From: Comamonas sp. | GTDB lineage: Bacteria > Pseudomonadota > Gammaproteobacteria > Burkholderiales > Burkholderiaceae_C | Direction: 5' to 3' | Assembly (NCBI RefSeq): GCF_009360615.1 | Contig: NZ_SPEY01000011.1 | Span: 81,765-145,764 of the forward strand | DNA length: 64,000 bases | In this document: positions 1 through 9,364 of the stretch, in pieces | Layout: the number at the start of each line of letters is the position of its first letter | How positions within the stretch are numbered: position 1 is the first letter of the stretch | Translations under genes and position numbers: made by a program | The notes under the pieces: generated by a model | The model's input: only the letters and a program-made list of their open reading frames with translations | Told to the model about the DNA's origin: nothing | Databases searched by the model: none

Positions 1-48
1 TTTCTGGCCCTGGGGTTCAGCGGAAAAAAGGTCTAAATTCTCGGTCAT
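1..48 (-). CDS. ligA: NAD-dependent DNA ligase LigA, first 16 codons only (runs off the left edge)
   Basis: A reading frame starts at an ATG at 48 on the minus strand, reads MTENLDLFSAEPQGQK and runs off the window edge without a stop. The short peptide alone cannot identify a family. The call rests on position: in Burkholderiales the order smc, zipA, ligA on one strand is common, and smc and zipA lie directly upstream here. LigA seals nicks in replication and repair using NAD. There is no strong Shine-Dalgarno sequence, and an intrinsic terminator sits between zipA and this start, so the gene may have its own promoter or depend on read-through. Confidence 0.5.
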   Translation of the reverse strand, partial: MTENLDLFSAEPQGQK

Positions 49-80
49 GCTCTGCCCGCAGGAGATTCACGGTCTGGGAT

Positions 81-103
81 AAAAAAGGCCAACATCGTTG
101 GCC
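81..103 (-). terminator. Intrinsic terminator after zipA
   Basis: On the minus strand a perfect 7-bp stem (GGCCAAC/GTTGGCC, loop of 3) at 103-87 is followed by six T residues (86-81). It lies 10 bp past the zipA stop and before the ligA start, so it should end or attenuate the smc-zipA transcript before ligA. Confidence 0.7.
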
Positions 104-112
104 CTGTTTGTT

Positions 113-1468
113 TTAGCTGAAAAGCCTTCTGGCGAGAAGTGAGCCGGCCGACAGCTCTGCGCTGTCGAGCTTGTCGTAGAGCAGTTCCAGGTCATGCTGA
201 ATCGGGTCCAGCGCCGAGACCGGCAGCAGATAGCCATTCTGATCGCAGAGCACGCCGTCCATGGTCTGGCACAGTTGCTCGGCCACTTGACGCAGGCGCG
301 CAAAAGGCTGCTGTCCGCGAGGCACCTGGGCCACGTCCAGACTGAGCAGGAATTCGCGCACGACCGACTGATCCAGATCGTCGCCCATGGCGGCCTGGGG
401 GTCGTAGTTCAGCACCAGCACGGGTGGCAGTCCCTGGATGGGCGAAGCAAGCACCATGCGACCCGGCATGGGCGTGATGACAAAGCCCAGGCGCTGTGCA
501 TTCTGCTGCACATAACCGGCACTCCAGGATGCCTGACGCGCCCGCAGCATAAAGCTCAGCTGCGCATCGTGCTCGCTGGCGAACTGGTCGAGCTCGCGTG
601 CCCGAGAGACCTCATTGAGCATATTGGGCACATCGGCCATGGCGCCCAGGGCATCGGCAAAGCGCTGCACCTTGGTGACGAACTCAGAGAACTCGATCTC
701 GTTGAGTGCGCCGGTACGGTTGGCCAGTTGCACCCCGGCCTGAAAACCCAGATAGCGCTGGCCGGTCTGCAGCGGCTCCCACTGCTTGCTCTCCTGGTTC
801 ATGCCCTCGATGGCGAAAGGCTTGTTGCCGGCACGGCGGGTGCTCGGCTGGGCCTGCAGCGCCACTTCGCCGGGAACAATCTGCGCCACCGTGACGGGGG
901 CGATCGCATCGATCAGCGCATCCAGATGACCACGCCGCTCCACGGACGAGGCAGGAGGAATCGAAACGGCCAGCGGCGCGTCCGTCAGCACGGGCTCCAC
1001 GGCCTGCGCGGCCGGCTCGGTCACGGCTGCAACGGCGGCATCCGTGCGCTGAACGGTCGCCTCTTGCTTGGCACCGGGGTACGCGGCTTCGGCGAGCTCG
1101 GGTTTCTGCTGGGCGGCAGCCAGTGCCTCCTGGCGCTGCGCTTCTTCATGGGCTTCACGCGCCACGAGCCGGGCCAGCTCGGCATCGGCTTCGGCAAAGC
1201 GACCGGCGGACTCCGGCATCTGCAGGGGCTCGGTACCGGGAATCGCCTTGCCGAAATCGCCCAGAACGGGCTCGTGCTGATACTTGGTCAGATCCGCGCC
1301 ATGGCCGACCGTGTTCATGCCGGGCTCGAGACGCTGAGGATCTGTGCTCTCTTCCTCAGGCTCTGCGCGCTTGGGCGCGTTGCGACGTGCCGTCCAGGAG
1401 TTGTAGGCAACGATCAGCGCCAACAGCACCACACCCAGGACGGCCAGACTGATTTGCAAGTTACTCAT
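113..1468 (-). CDS. zipA: Cell division protein ZipA
   Basis: The 451-residue protein has a short periplasmic N-terminus, one transmembrane helix at about residues 5-22, a basic patch (RRNAPKR), a long Ala/Glu/Pro/Gln-rich linker to about residue 200, and a C-terminal globular domain (about 225-440) matching the FtsZ-binding fold of ZipA. ZipA tethers FtsZ polymers to the inner membrane and helps recruit later divisome proteins. The linker is long and low in complexity, as usual. The start lies 36 bp after the smc stop, so the two genes are probably cotranscribed. No good Shine-Dalgarno is visible at the chosen ATG, but the membrane helix begins directly after it, which supports this start. 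A terminator follows the gene. Confidence 0.88.
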   Translation of the reverse strand: MSNLQISLAVLGVVLLALIVAYNSWTARRNAPKRAEPEEESTDPQRLEPGMNTVGHGADLTKYQHEPVLGDFGKAIPGTEPLQMPESAGRFAEADAELARLVAREAHEEAQRQEALAAAQQKPELAEAAYPGAKQEATVQRTDAAVAAVTEPAAQAVEPVLTDAPLAVSIPPASSVERRGHLDALIDAIAPVTVAQIVPGEVALQAQPSTRRAGNKPFAIEGMNQESKQWEPLQTGQRYLGFQAGVQLANRTGALNEIEFSEFVTKVQRFADALGAMADVPNMLNEVSRARELDQFASEHDAQLSFMLRARQASWSAGYVQQNAQRLGFVITPMPGRMVLASPIQGLPPVLVLNYDPQAAMGDDLDQSVVREFLLSLDVAQVPRGQQPFARLRQVAEQLCQTMDGVLCDQNGYLLPVSALDPIQHDLELLYDKLDSAELSAGSLLARRLFS

Positions 1469-1504
1469 GTGAGAAAACGGTTCTTCAAAAGGGGAATGAC
1501 CGGC

Positions 1505-4500
1505 TCAGGATAGCTCAGCCATGGAGAGGGCGGACTCCATGTCCACCGCAACAATTCGTGAAACGCCCTGCTCCTGCATGGTCACACCGATCAGCTGCTC
1601 CGCCATTTCCATGGCGATCTTGTTGTGACTGATGAACAGGAACTGGGTTCCCTTGCTCATGCTGTGTACCAGCTTGGCATAACGCTCGGTATTCGCGTCG
1701 TCCAATGGCGCATCCACTTCGTCGAGCAGACAGAAGGGCGCGGGGTTGAGCTGGAAGATGGCGAACACGAGCGCAATCGCGGTCAACGCCTTTTCACCGC
1801 CCGATAGCAGGTGAATCGTCTGGTTCTTCTTGCCGGGAGGCTGGGCAATCACCTGCACGCCGGCGTCAAGGATTTCGTCGCCAGTGATCACCAGCTTGGC
1901 CTGGCCGCCGCCGAACAGCTCGGGGAACATGCGGCCGAAGTGGCGATTGACGATATCGAAGGTGCCGGTCAACAGATCCCGCGTTTCCGCATCGATCTTG
2001 CGAATCGCCTCTTCCAGGGTGTTCATGGCCTTGGTGAGGTCGTCCATCTGCGCATCAAGGAAGGTCTTGCGCTCGCGCGCCAGGGTCAACTCGTCGAGCG
2101 CCGCCAGATTCACCGCCCCCAGGGCCTGAATTTCGCGGTGCAGACGATCGATTTCACCCTGAAGACCATGAAGACGCACATTGCCCTCGGCAATGGATTG
2201 CGACACTGCAGCCAGGTCGGCATGGGCCTCGCTCAGCAGATTGCTGTATTGCTCCAGGCCCAGGCGCGCGGCCTGCTCCTTGAGCTGGAACTCGGTGATG
2301 CGCTGACGCAGCGGATCCAGCGCCTTTTCCAGACTCTGGCGGCGCTCGTCACTGGCACGCAGCTTGTTCGTCAGATCCTCATAGGCGCTGCGGCGCTCGG
2401 CGACTTCCTTTTCACGCTGCATCTTCAGATCCAGCGCATCTTGCAGACCGCCCTGCGCCGCCGCGTCCGACAGCCTGGCAAGTTCATCCTGGGCCCGCTG
2501 CTGCTCATCGGCCAGGGATCGGGTTTGCTGGCTTGCGGTTTCGATGGTGCGGGACAGTTCTGCACGGCGCGCGTGCAGAGTGCGCTGCGAAAAGGTCGCT
2601 TCCTGGGCCTGACGCTCCAGGCTGCGCAACTGCTCGCGCGACTCGTTCAAGCGACGCTCGGCATCCAGCACCCGGTCGCCCAGCTGGGCATGGCGCTCCT
2701 GGCTGTCGGCCAGCTGCATGTCCAGCTCCTCGAAGCGCGCTTCGGCAGCCACCTTGCGCTCTTCAATATCGGAGAGCTGGGCTTCGACTTCGGACAGATC
2801 CGCCGTGATCTGTGCATTGCGGGCACGCGCCTGCTCGGCCAGCTGCGACAGACGCAGGGTTTCGACCTGCAGCTCATGGGCACGGCTTTGCGACTCACTC
2901 GCTTCGCGGCGCGCGGACACCAGACGCTGAGACGCATCGGCATAAGCGCTTTCGGCGCGCACCAGAGCCGAGCGCGACTCATCGGCAATCAGTGACTGGG
3001 CGCGGACTTCCTTCTCGAGATGCTCGATCTCCTGCGCCCGTGCCAGCAGACCCGATTGCTCGGAATCCTGGGCATAGAAAGTAACGCTGTGCACGGTCAC
3101 CGCATGGCCTGTGGGCACATAGATGGTCTCGCCGGCCTGCAGATCGGCGCGCTTGGCCAGGGCCTCGTCAAGCGTGGGCGAGGTATAGCAGCCCGTCAGC
3201 CAGTCCACGAGGACGGAGCGCAGGCCGGCGTCACTGATCTTGAGGAGATCGCTGAGACGCGCAAAGCGCGCAGCTGCCGTGACACCGGGAGCCTGAGCCT
3301 GGCTGAAGAAGGCCAGCCTCGCTGGCGGAGCATCCTGCCCGCCCGAGCCCAGAAAACCGCGCACCATGTCGAGGCGACCGACTTCCAGCGCCCCCAGACG
3401 TTCGCGCAGCGCGGCTTCCAGCGCGTTTTCCCAGCCCGATTCGATGGCAATGCGGCTCCACAGCCCCTGCAAGCCGTCCAGCCCATGCTTGGCCAGCCAG
3501 GGCTGGAGCTTGCCATCGGTCTTGACCTTTTCCTGCAAGGCCTTCAGAGCCTCCAGCCGCGCCGACAGATCGGCATGCCGGCTGTTCTCCGCATTCAATG
3601 CCTGCTGGCGCGCGCGCCGATCCTCGTCGAGCTGCGGCACGCTGTCCTGCAGTTCGTTGAGCACGGCATCCGCCATCTCGGCCAGCTCCTGGGCCTCGGC
3701 CAGCTGTGCCTGCAAATTGTTCAGACGTGCCTCGTCCGGCGTCTCCAGCGCATTGCGGTCGGTCCGCAAACGCTCGTAACGGGTTTCGAACTGGCGACGC
3801 TGCTCGTCCAGGCTGCGCTGCTCGGCGGCCAGCACCTGAATCTGCTGCTGCACCTGCACCACGGAGTTGCGCTGCTCGGCGTCGGCCTTCTGCGCCTTGT
3901 GCAAAGCCTCTTCCAGATCGGGCAGACGACTGCTTTGCTCCTCGAGCTGCGCGGCCAGCATCTCGGCCTGCTCCTCGGCATCCATGCCCGCGCCTTCGAT
4001 GTTCTCGATTTCGCCCTGGGCCTCTTCGCTGCGGCTGCTCCACAGCAGCAGTTGCTCCGCCAGCTGCTGCAGGCGCTGCTGCACACGCTGGCGTCCTTCG
4101 ACCACGTAGCGTATCTCGGCTTCCAGCTTGCCGACCTCGGCCGTGGCTTCGTAGAGCTTGCTCTGCGCCTGATTGACCTGATCGCTGGCTTCGTAGTGCG
4201 ACTGACGCAGGGTCTCGAGTCCGCTCTCGTTGTTGCGGATATCGGCCATGCGCTCCTCGAGCTCGTTGACGACCTTCAGGCCTTCGACACGCACGCGATC
4301 CTGCTCGGCCTCGGCCTCGGCGCGCTTCATGAACCACAGCTGATGCTGCTTGAGCGTGACCTGGGCGTTCAGGCCGTTGTACCTGGCCGCAACTTCGGCC
4401 TGCTTTTCCAGCTTGTCCAGATTGGCGTTGAGCTCGCGCAGAATGTCTTCCACACGGGTGAGGTTCTCGGTCGTGGCCGAGAGGCGGTTTTCCGTCTCAC

Positions 4501-5032
4501 GACGACGCTCCTTGTACTTGGAAACTCCGGCCGCTTCTTCGAGAAACAGGCGCAACTCCTCGGGGCGCGACTCGATGATGCGGCTGATCGTGCCCTGGCC
4601 GATGATGGCGTAGGCACGCGGCCCCAGGCCCGTGCCCAGGAACACGTCCTGCACGTCGCGGCGACGCACAGGCTGGTTGTTGATGAAGTAGCTGCTATTG
4701 CCCTCGCGCGTGAGCACGCGCTTGACGGCAATTTCACCGAACTGTCCCCACTGCCCGCCTGCGCGATGGTCACTGTTGTCGAACGTCAGCTCCACACTGG
4801 CGCGGCTGGAAGGCTTGCGGTGCGTGGTGCCATTGAAGATCACGTCCTGCATGGACTCGCCACGCAGTTCGCTGGCCTTGCTCTCGCCAAGCACCCAGCG
4901 CACCGCATCCATGATGTTGGATTTGCCGCAACCGTTGGGTCCCACCACCCCCACCATCTGCCCCGGCAGAATGAAGTTGGTGGGCTCGGCAAAGGATTTG
5001 AAGCCCGAGAGCTTGATGGAATTCAGGCGCAC
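1505..5032 (-). CDS. smc: Chromosome segregation protein SMC
   Basis: The 1175-residue length is typical for bacterial SMC. The N-terminus MRLNSIKLSGFKSF leads into a Walker A motif GPNGCGKSN at residues 31-39. Two long heptad-rich coiled-coil arms flank a globular hinge at roughly 500-660. The C-terminal head carries the ABC signature LSGGEKALT and a Walker B segment CLLDEVDAPLDD. SMC dimers bind ScpA/ScpB and fold and segregate sister chromosomes near the origin. The frame starts with GTG. Betaproteobacteria use SMC-ScpAB rather than MukBEF, which fits. The gene is first in a run with zipA, 36 bp apart, and a plausible promoter lies about 130 bp upstream. Confidence 0.95.
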   Translation of the reverse strand: MRLNSIKLSGFKSFAEPTNFILPGQMVGVVGPNGCGKSNIMDAVRWVLGESKASELRGESMQDVIFNGTTHRKPSSRASVELTFDNSDHRAGGQWGQFGEIAVKRVLTREGNSSYFINNQPVRRRDVQDVFLGTGLGPRAYAIIGQGTISRIIESRPEELRLFLEEAAGVSKYKERRRETENRLSATTENLTRVEDILRELNANLDKLEKQAEVAARYNGLNAQVTLKQHQLWFMKRAEAEAEQDRVRVEGLKVVNELEERMADIRNNESGLETLRQSHYEASDQVNQAQSKLYEATAEVGKLEAEIRYVVEGRQRVQQRLQQLAEQLLLWSSRSEEAQGEIENIEGAGMDAEEQAEMLAAQLEEQSSRLPDLEEALHKAQKADAEQRNSVVQVQQQIQVLAAEQRSLDEQRRQFETRYERLRTDRNALETPDEARLNNLQAQLAEAQELAEMADAVLNELQDSVPQLDEDRRARQQALNAENSRHADLSARLEALKALQEKVKTDGKLQPWLAKHGLDGLQGLWSRIAIESGWENALEAALRERLGALEVGRLDMVRGFLGSGGQDAPPARLAFFSQAQAPGVTAAARFARLSDLLKISDAGLRSVLVDWLTGCYTSPTLDEALAKRADLQAGETIYVPTGHAVTVHSVTFYAQDSEQSGLLARAQEIEHLEKEVRAQSLIADESRSALVRAESAYADASQRLVSARREASESQSRAHELQVETLRLSQLAEQARARNAQITADLSEVEAQLSDIEERKVAAEARFEELDMQLADSQERHAQLGDRVLDAERRLNESREQLRSLERQAQEATFSQRTLHARRAELSRTIETASQQTRSLADEQQRAQDELARLSDAAAQGGLQDALDLKMQREKEVAERRSAYEDLTNKLRASDERRQSLEKALDPLRQRITEFQLKEQAARLGLEQYSNLLSEAHADLAAVSQSIAEGNVRLHGLQGEIDRLHREIQALGAVNLAALDELTLARERKTFLDAQMDDLTKAMNTLEEAIRKIDAETRDLLTGTFDIVNRHFGRMFPELFGGGQAKLVITGDEILDAGVQVIAQPPGKKNQTIHLLSGGEKALTAIALVFAIFQLNPAPFCLLDEVDAPLDDANTERYAKLVHSMSKGTQFLFISHNKIAMEMAEQLIGVTMQEQGVSRIVAVDMESALSMAELS

Positions 5033-5158
5033 AGTGTCAGTGTCGGTCTAGAAGCTGGCCTGCAAAGGCTTGTGATAGGGAAGACAAACGGCAACAGCAA
5101 CGGCATCGACGCTGGCCCCTAAAGCCCCGCGCATGCTCGCAGCCATTCACACAAGGGA

Positions 5159-5186
5159 ATCATAACGCGGCCTGCCCCTTCGTCAG
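5159..5186 (-). promoter_or_regulatory. Candidate sigma-70 promoter of smc
   Basis: On the minus strand CTGACG (5186-5181), a 16-bp spacer and TATGAT (5164-5159) form a reasonable -35/-10 pair about 127 bp upstream of the smc GTG. The call is by eye from consensus likeness only. Confidence 0.35.
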
Positions 5187-5282
5187 CCGAGATTGCGGCA
5201 TACACACAAACCATCGCTGCCTGTGCTTGTGCTCCAAGGGCTGACGACGGATTTCGATCGCGTGAAACAGTCGTTGGCGGCC

Positions 5283-5612
5283 TCAGACGCGGGGCTGAAA
5301 GGCGATCAGGCCGGCCCCCAGCAGGCAGACGGCAACTCCAGCCATATCCCAGGCGCTGGGCTGGATGCCATCGACCAGCCACAGCCATACAAGTGCCGTA
5401 CTGATGTAGATACCGCCATAGGCTGCGTAGATGCGGCCGGAAGCCGATGGATGCAAAGTCAGCAGCCAGACGAACAATGCCAGACTGGCTGCTGCAGGCA
5501 ACAGCAACCAGACACTGCCACCCTGCTTGAGCCAGAGCCAGGGCAGATAGCAGCCCACGATCTCCGCCACGGCGGTCAGGGCAAACAGCATCATGGTCTT
5601 GACTTCAGGCAA
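5283..5612 (-). CDS. YnfA family (UPF0060) small inner-membrane protein
   Basis: A 109-residue protein of four hydrophobic segments, closely matching the pattern of E. coli Ynf[30 protein letters not shown], then [16 protein letters not shown]. The family sits in the inner membrane and is structurally like small multidrug resistance (SMR) transporters. A transport role has been suggested, but no substrate is settled. The listed start is a TTG that gives the same N-terminal length as E. coli YnfA; ATG codons at 5594 and 5591 would shorten it by 6-7 residues. It is a single gene between smc and a c-di-GMP protein, with no obvious functional partner. Confidence 0.85.
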   Translation of the reverse strand: MPEVKTMMLFALTAVAEIVGCYLPWLWLKQGGSVWLLLPAAASLALFVWLLTLHPSASGRIYAAYGGIYISTALVWLWLVDGIQPSAWDMAGVAVCLLGAGLIAFQPRV

Positions 5613-5663
5613 TTCGAACTCTCATACAGCGAAGGTCAGGCATTGTAGAGTCCCGCCACCGCC

Positions 5664-8600
5664 TCAGCGCATGGACACCGGGCTCAGCGCCGGGGTCGAG
5701 GATCCCGGCACATTGCCATTCGTGACCAGGCTTTCGAATTCGCCGACCGGCACGGGCGGGCTCATCAGATAACCCTGCCATGCATAGCAGCGTATGCCTT
5801 CAAGAAAACGGGACTGCGCCTGCGTCTCCACGCCTTCGGCAATCACATGCAGACCCAGGCTCTTGGCCAGGGCCACGATGGTGCGGGCAATCGCTGCATC
5901 ATTGGGATCGGTCAGCACATCACGCACGAAGCTGCGGTCGATCTTGAGCTGATCGAGCGGCAGCCGCTTCAGATAGGACAGCGACGAGTAACCGGTGCCA
6001 AAGTCGTCCAGCGAGAATCCGATGCCGTAGGACTTGAGACGCATCATCTTGGCGATGGTGTCATCCACATCGGCCACCAGCATGCCTTCCGTCAGCTCGA
6101 GCTTGAGCCGGCGCGCATCGGCCCCATGCTCGGCCAGCGCCTTGAGCACCTGCTCGACAAAGCCGCTCTGGTGAAACTGCTTGGGGCTGACGTTGACCGA
6201 GAGCACGAGTTGCGCATACCGGGGATGCTTGGCCCATTTCGCCAGCTGCTGACAGGCCGCCCGGAGCACCCAGTCCCCCAGAGGCAGGATGACGCCGGTT
6301 TCCTCGGCCAGCGGGATGAAGTGCGCAGGCGGAACAAAACCCTTTTCGGGGTGTTTCCAGCGCAGCAGGCCTTCGGCCCCGATCACCTTGCCCATTTCCA
6401 CCTGGGGTTGATAGAACAGCTCGAACTCGCCGGCCTGCAGGCCGGCACGCATGTCCTGCTCCAGCGTGCGGCGCTCCTGCAGCGCCGATTGCAGCTGCGG
6501 ATCAAAGAAGCAGCTGACATTGCGCCCCTGGCTCTTGGCCTGGTACATGGCCATTTCAGCGCGGCGCTGCACTTCCTCGCCCGTCAGCTCGGGCTCGCCA
6601 AACAGGCTCAGCCCCATGCTGACGGTAATGGAGCGCGGGACACCGCCGATCTCTATGGGTTCGCGCAAGCGGTTCAGCCATTGGTCGGCCTGCTGCTCCA
6701 GACGCGCGGCCGCCGCCACGGAATCGCTGCCGAGATCTTCGATCAACAACACGAAATCATCACCGCCCTGGCGGGCAATCGTGGCCCCCGAGGGCAGCAG
6801 GCCACGGATGCGCTGACTCAGCGACTGCAGCAGCAGGTCGCCCTGATCCAGACCGTAGGTCTCGTTGAAGGACTTGAAGTTGTCGATGTCCAGCAGCACC
6901 ACGCCGCCAAAATGGGCCTTGCGCTGGGCCACCGCGAGGGCCTGCTGCAGCCGGTCGGCCAGCAGGCGCCGGTTGGGCAGTCCTGTCAGTGCGTCGTAGA
7001 AGGCCAGACGACGAACCTCCTGCTCGGCCGCCATGCGCTGGCTCTGATCCTGCAGCACCATCAGACATCCATCGGCCTGCAGCACGGCGCTGACCGCCAC
7101 CGGGCGGCGCAGGCCGTCAAGACCCCTGAGCATCAATGTCTGCGCAGACACGGTGCAGGCCGAGGCTTCGGTCGAGAGCTCGTCCCACGGCGCATCCGTG
7201 CCATCGACGCGCTCGGAACGGCGCAGCTGCAAGATCCGGGCGGCCTGGGTTTTGGCCACTTGCCAGCGCTGGATCACCCGCTCGCGCTCTGCGGAATCGG
7301 GGAACATGCGCTCCCACCACTGCTGGGTGGACACGCTGGGCTTGCCACCATGGCCTGCCAGACGCAGAAACTCCTCGTTCCAGTACACCAGACGCCCGTC
7401 CAAATCCTCCATGACCAGGCCTACCGGCAGTCGTTGCATGAGGCTGCGCAACTGCTGATGCCCCAGCCTCTCCATCTGCTGAAGGCGCTTGCGCCCGCTG
7501 ATGTCCTGCACCAGCACCTGCAATCGCCGGGACTCGTGACGTCCGGTCAGAAACGCATTGAGCTCCACCCAGATCGGCTCGCCGATCTTGGAGCGCAGAC
7601 AGAACTCGCCCGCGTTGTGCTGAAACTGCTGCCGGTCCAGCCCTTCGAGCAGCTGCGCGCACTGCGCCTGGTCTTCAGGCATGATCAGCGCCAGCACGCT
7701 GCCCCCCTGGATTTCCTCCGCCTGATAGCCCAGCAGCCGGCAGAAATGCTGATTAACCTTGAGCACGCTGCGCGTGGCGATATCCAGCTCAAGCACTCCC
7801 ATGGCGGCCTGCTCGCACATCGCATGAAAACGCGCATCGCTCTCCTGGCGGGCCTGGGCGCTGAATTTGAGGCGCCGGCTCCAGCTCCAGCGGCTTTGCC
7901 ACCAACCCGAAACCCAGGCGGCCAGCGCCAGTCCCGCCAGCAAGCCGGCTCCCAGCACCATCCAGGGCAGGTAGCGCTCAAGCCTTCTCTGACTGCTGAG
8001 TGCAGGCTTGAACTGCAGCGACCAGATGCGGTCGTACACCTGTATCTGCCGCTCCAGAGGCTTGATCGAGGCAAATTCCGCCTGGGTTTCCGCTTCCGCC
8101 CACAGGGAGCCCGTGAACAGAATCTCCGTACCGCTGGCCGACAGCGACAGCGGCAAGGCCTGCTTCTTGTGGTCCTGCCCGACCTTGGGCAATGGGTCGG
8201 CAGGACTGAGGTCCACCAGCTTGAAAGCAACCTGCGGATAAAGGTTGGCCGGGACCAGCCCTCTGGCAAATTCACCGAGGCGGATCCGGGCATCGACCGT
8301 TCCGAGCAGCTTCTCGGAAACGCTGTTGAGTCCCTCCTGCGCTGCGGCGGGCCACAGCGGCGCACGCAACACAACGCCCTTGGGGCTATCGGGCAGCTGC
8401 AAGAAGCGAAATGGCGCCGACATCGACATCTGACGAGAGGTCCAGGCCTGCATCAAGCCGTGAAATGCCGCCGCAGGCTGACGGGCATTGCTGGCCGCCA
8501 GGGCCTCGTTGCCGATCATCGGCCAGACATAGGAAACCTCGAAGGCCTGGAAATCCCGCGCGAGATCGGTGTTCAGCTCTTCGGCCACCGCGCGCGTCAG

Positions 8601-8924
8601 ACTCAGCGCCTGCAGCCCGACCAGGCTTTCCCGGCTGAGCAAGGCGTGGGCATGCTGCGAAAAAACCTGCTGACCCGCATCCGCATCATTGCCCATTTGC
8701 TCGGCCAGCTTGGCGAGCAGTCGGTCATAGCTTGCCAGGCGCTGCTCCAGCGACCGCGTGGCCATATCGGCACTGAGCTGCAAACGCTGTTGCATGCGCG
8801 ACTCCAGCGTTTGATGGAGCAGCCAGCTCCCCAGACAGCCACAGGAGATGCCGAAACCCAATGCCAGCAGCGTCAACCAAGGTTTGCGCACTTTCATCAG
8901 TGGCTGAGTTGCGAATTGCGGCAT
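5664..8924 (-). CDS. CHASE-PAS-PAS-GGDEF-EAL cyclic-di-GMP turnover protein
   Basis: The 1086 residues read as a transmembrane helix (about 16-35), a periplasmic CHASE-like sensor region (about 50-300), a second helix (about 320-341), two PAS domains (about 360-480 and 490-630), a GGDEF domain and an EAL domain. The diguanylate cyclase domain has DALTGLPNRR at 644-653 and a GGDDF signature at 720-724. The phosphodiesterase domain has EGLLRW at 851-856 in place of EALLRW, but keeps the first Glu and the DDFGTGYSSL and AEGVET motifs. Such proteins make and/or degrade c-di-GMP in response to an extracytoplasmic signal and govern motility versus biofilm growth. From the motifs the EAL half looks intact and the GGDEF half possibly active; which dominates cannot be told. 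It is a single gene with a dyad-rich upstream region. Confidence 0.9.
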   Translation of the reverse strand: MPQFATQPLMKVRKPWLTLLALGFGISCGCLGSWLLHQTLESRMQQRLQLSADMATRSLEQRLASYDRLLAKLAEQMGNDADAGQQVFSQHAHALLSRESLVGLQALSLTRAVAEELNTDLARDFQAFEVSYVWPMIGNEALAASNARQPAAAFHGLMQAWTSRQMSMSAPFRFLQLPDSPKGVVLRAPLWPAAAQEGLNSVSEKLLGTVDARIRLGEFARGLVPANLYPQVAFKLVDLSPADPLPKVGQDHKKQALPLSLSASGTEILFTGSLWAEAETQAEFASIKPLERQIQVYDRIWSLQFKPALSSQRRLERYLPWMVLGAGLLAGLALAAWVSGWWQSRWSWSRRLKFSAQARQESDARFHAMCEQAAMGVLELDIATRSVLKVNQHFCRLLGYQAEEIQGGSVLALIMPEDQAQCAQLLEGLDRQQFQHNAGEFCLRSKIGEPIWVELNAFLTGRHESRRLQVLVQDISGRKRLQQMERLGHQQLRSLMQRLPVGLVMEDLDGRLVYWNEEFLRLAGHGGKPSVSTQQWWERMFPDSAERERVIQRWQVAKTQAARILQLRRSERVDGTDAPWDELSTEASACTVSAQTLMLRGLDGLRRPVAVSAVLQADGCLMVLQDQSQRMAAEQEVRRLAFYDALTGLPNRRLLADRLQQALAVAQRKAHFGGVVLLDIDNFKSFNETYGLDQGDLLLQSLSQRIRGLLPSGATIARQGGDDFVLLIEDLGSDSVAAAARLEQQADQWLNRLREPIEIGGVPRSITVSMGLSLFGEPELTGEEVQRRAEMAMYQAKSQGRNVSCFFDPQLQSALQERRTLEQDMRAGLQAGEFELFYQPQVEMGKVIGAEGLLRWKHPEKGFVPPAHFIPLAEETGVILPLGDWVLRAACQQLAKWAKHPRYAQLVLSVNVSPKQFHQSGFVEQVLKALAEHGADARRLKLELTEGMLVADVDDTIAKMMRLKSYGIGFSLDDFGTGYSSLSYLKRLPLDQLKIDRSFVRDVLTDPNDAAIARTIVALAKSLGLHVIAEGVETQAQSRFLEGIRCYAWQGYLMSPPVPVGEFESLVTNGNVPGSSTPALSPVSMR

Positions 8925-9364
8925 GCAAAAAACACAAGATTCCTGAGTTGCGAAGTGACTCCGATCCGCAGCAGCGCCGTGAAGCGGAGGCTGCCATACC
9001 CAGAGCCAACATGAGGAGCGACATAGTTTGTAGGAACAAACCTACAACCAAAGAACATTCACGCCAAGTAGTTACCCTGAATGACTTGCCATGATTGCCT
9101 CTAGATTTAGATCAAATCATAGGCACAAGCTTGTATATCCAATACAAAGTGCTGCAAAATCAAGAGCACGCAGCGATCTCAAAATTGACAAATGTCAATA
9201 TTTGTCGGAGCTTAGTCCTATTCCGACTTCCTCACAAACCGGGACAACGCGTATCTTTTTTGCAACAATCAGACAGAACCACAGTACAGCATCCGGTTAT
9301 TTCTGCCAGAAAGAGACTGGATAACGATGGATAACGAGACTCTTCCACCGGCAACAGCGCAACC
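8925..9364. other. 440-bp intergenic region with several dyads, more AT-rich than its neighbours
   Basis: No gene is seen. The region lies between the divergent starts of the c-di-GMP protein and the flavodoxin-like gene. It holds TTGTAGG-6-CCTACAA (9028-9047), ATTGACA-AA-TGTCAAT (9184-9199), the overlapping GACAAAT-6-ATTTGTC (9187-9206), and GTCGGA/TCCGAC arms (9204-9227). These look like operator sites and/or transcript hairpins for the two divergent genes. The lower GC compared with neighbours suits a promoter region. Confidence 0.5.

Noticed and set aside
3020..5122. Long open frame (700 codons) on the plus strand opposite smc
   Set aside because: Its composition is that of a reverse-complement shadow of a GC-rich gene; the minus-strand frame is a full SMC with all motifs.
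5847..9014. Long open frame (1055 codons) antisense to the c-di-GMP protein
   Set aside because: His/Gln/Arg/Leu-rich shadow without domains, opposite a gene with clear GGDEF and EAL motifs.
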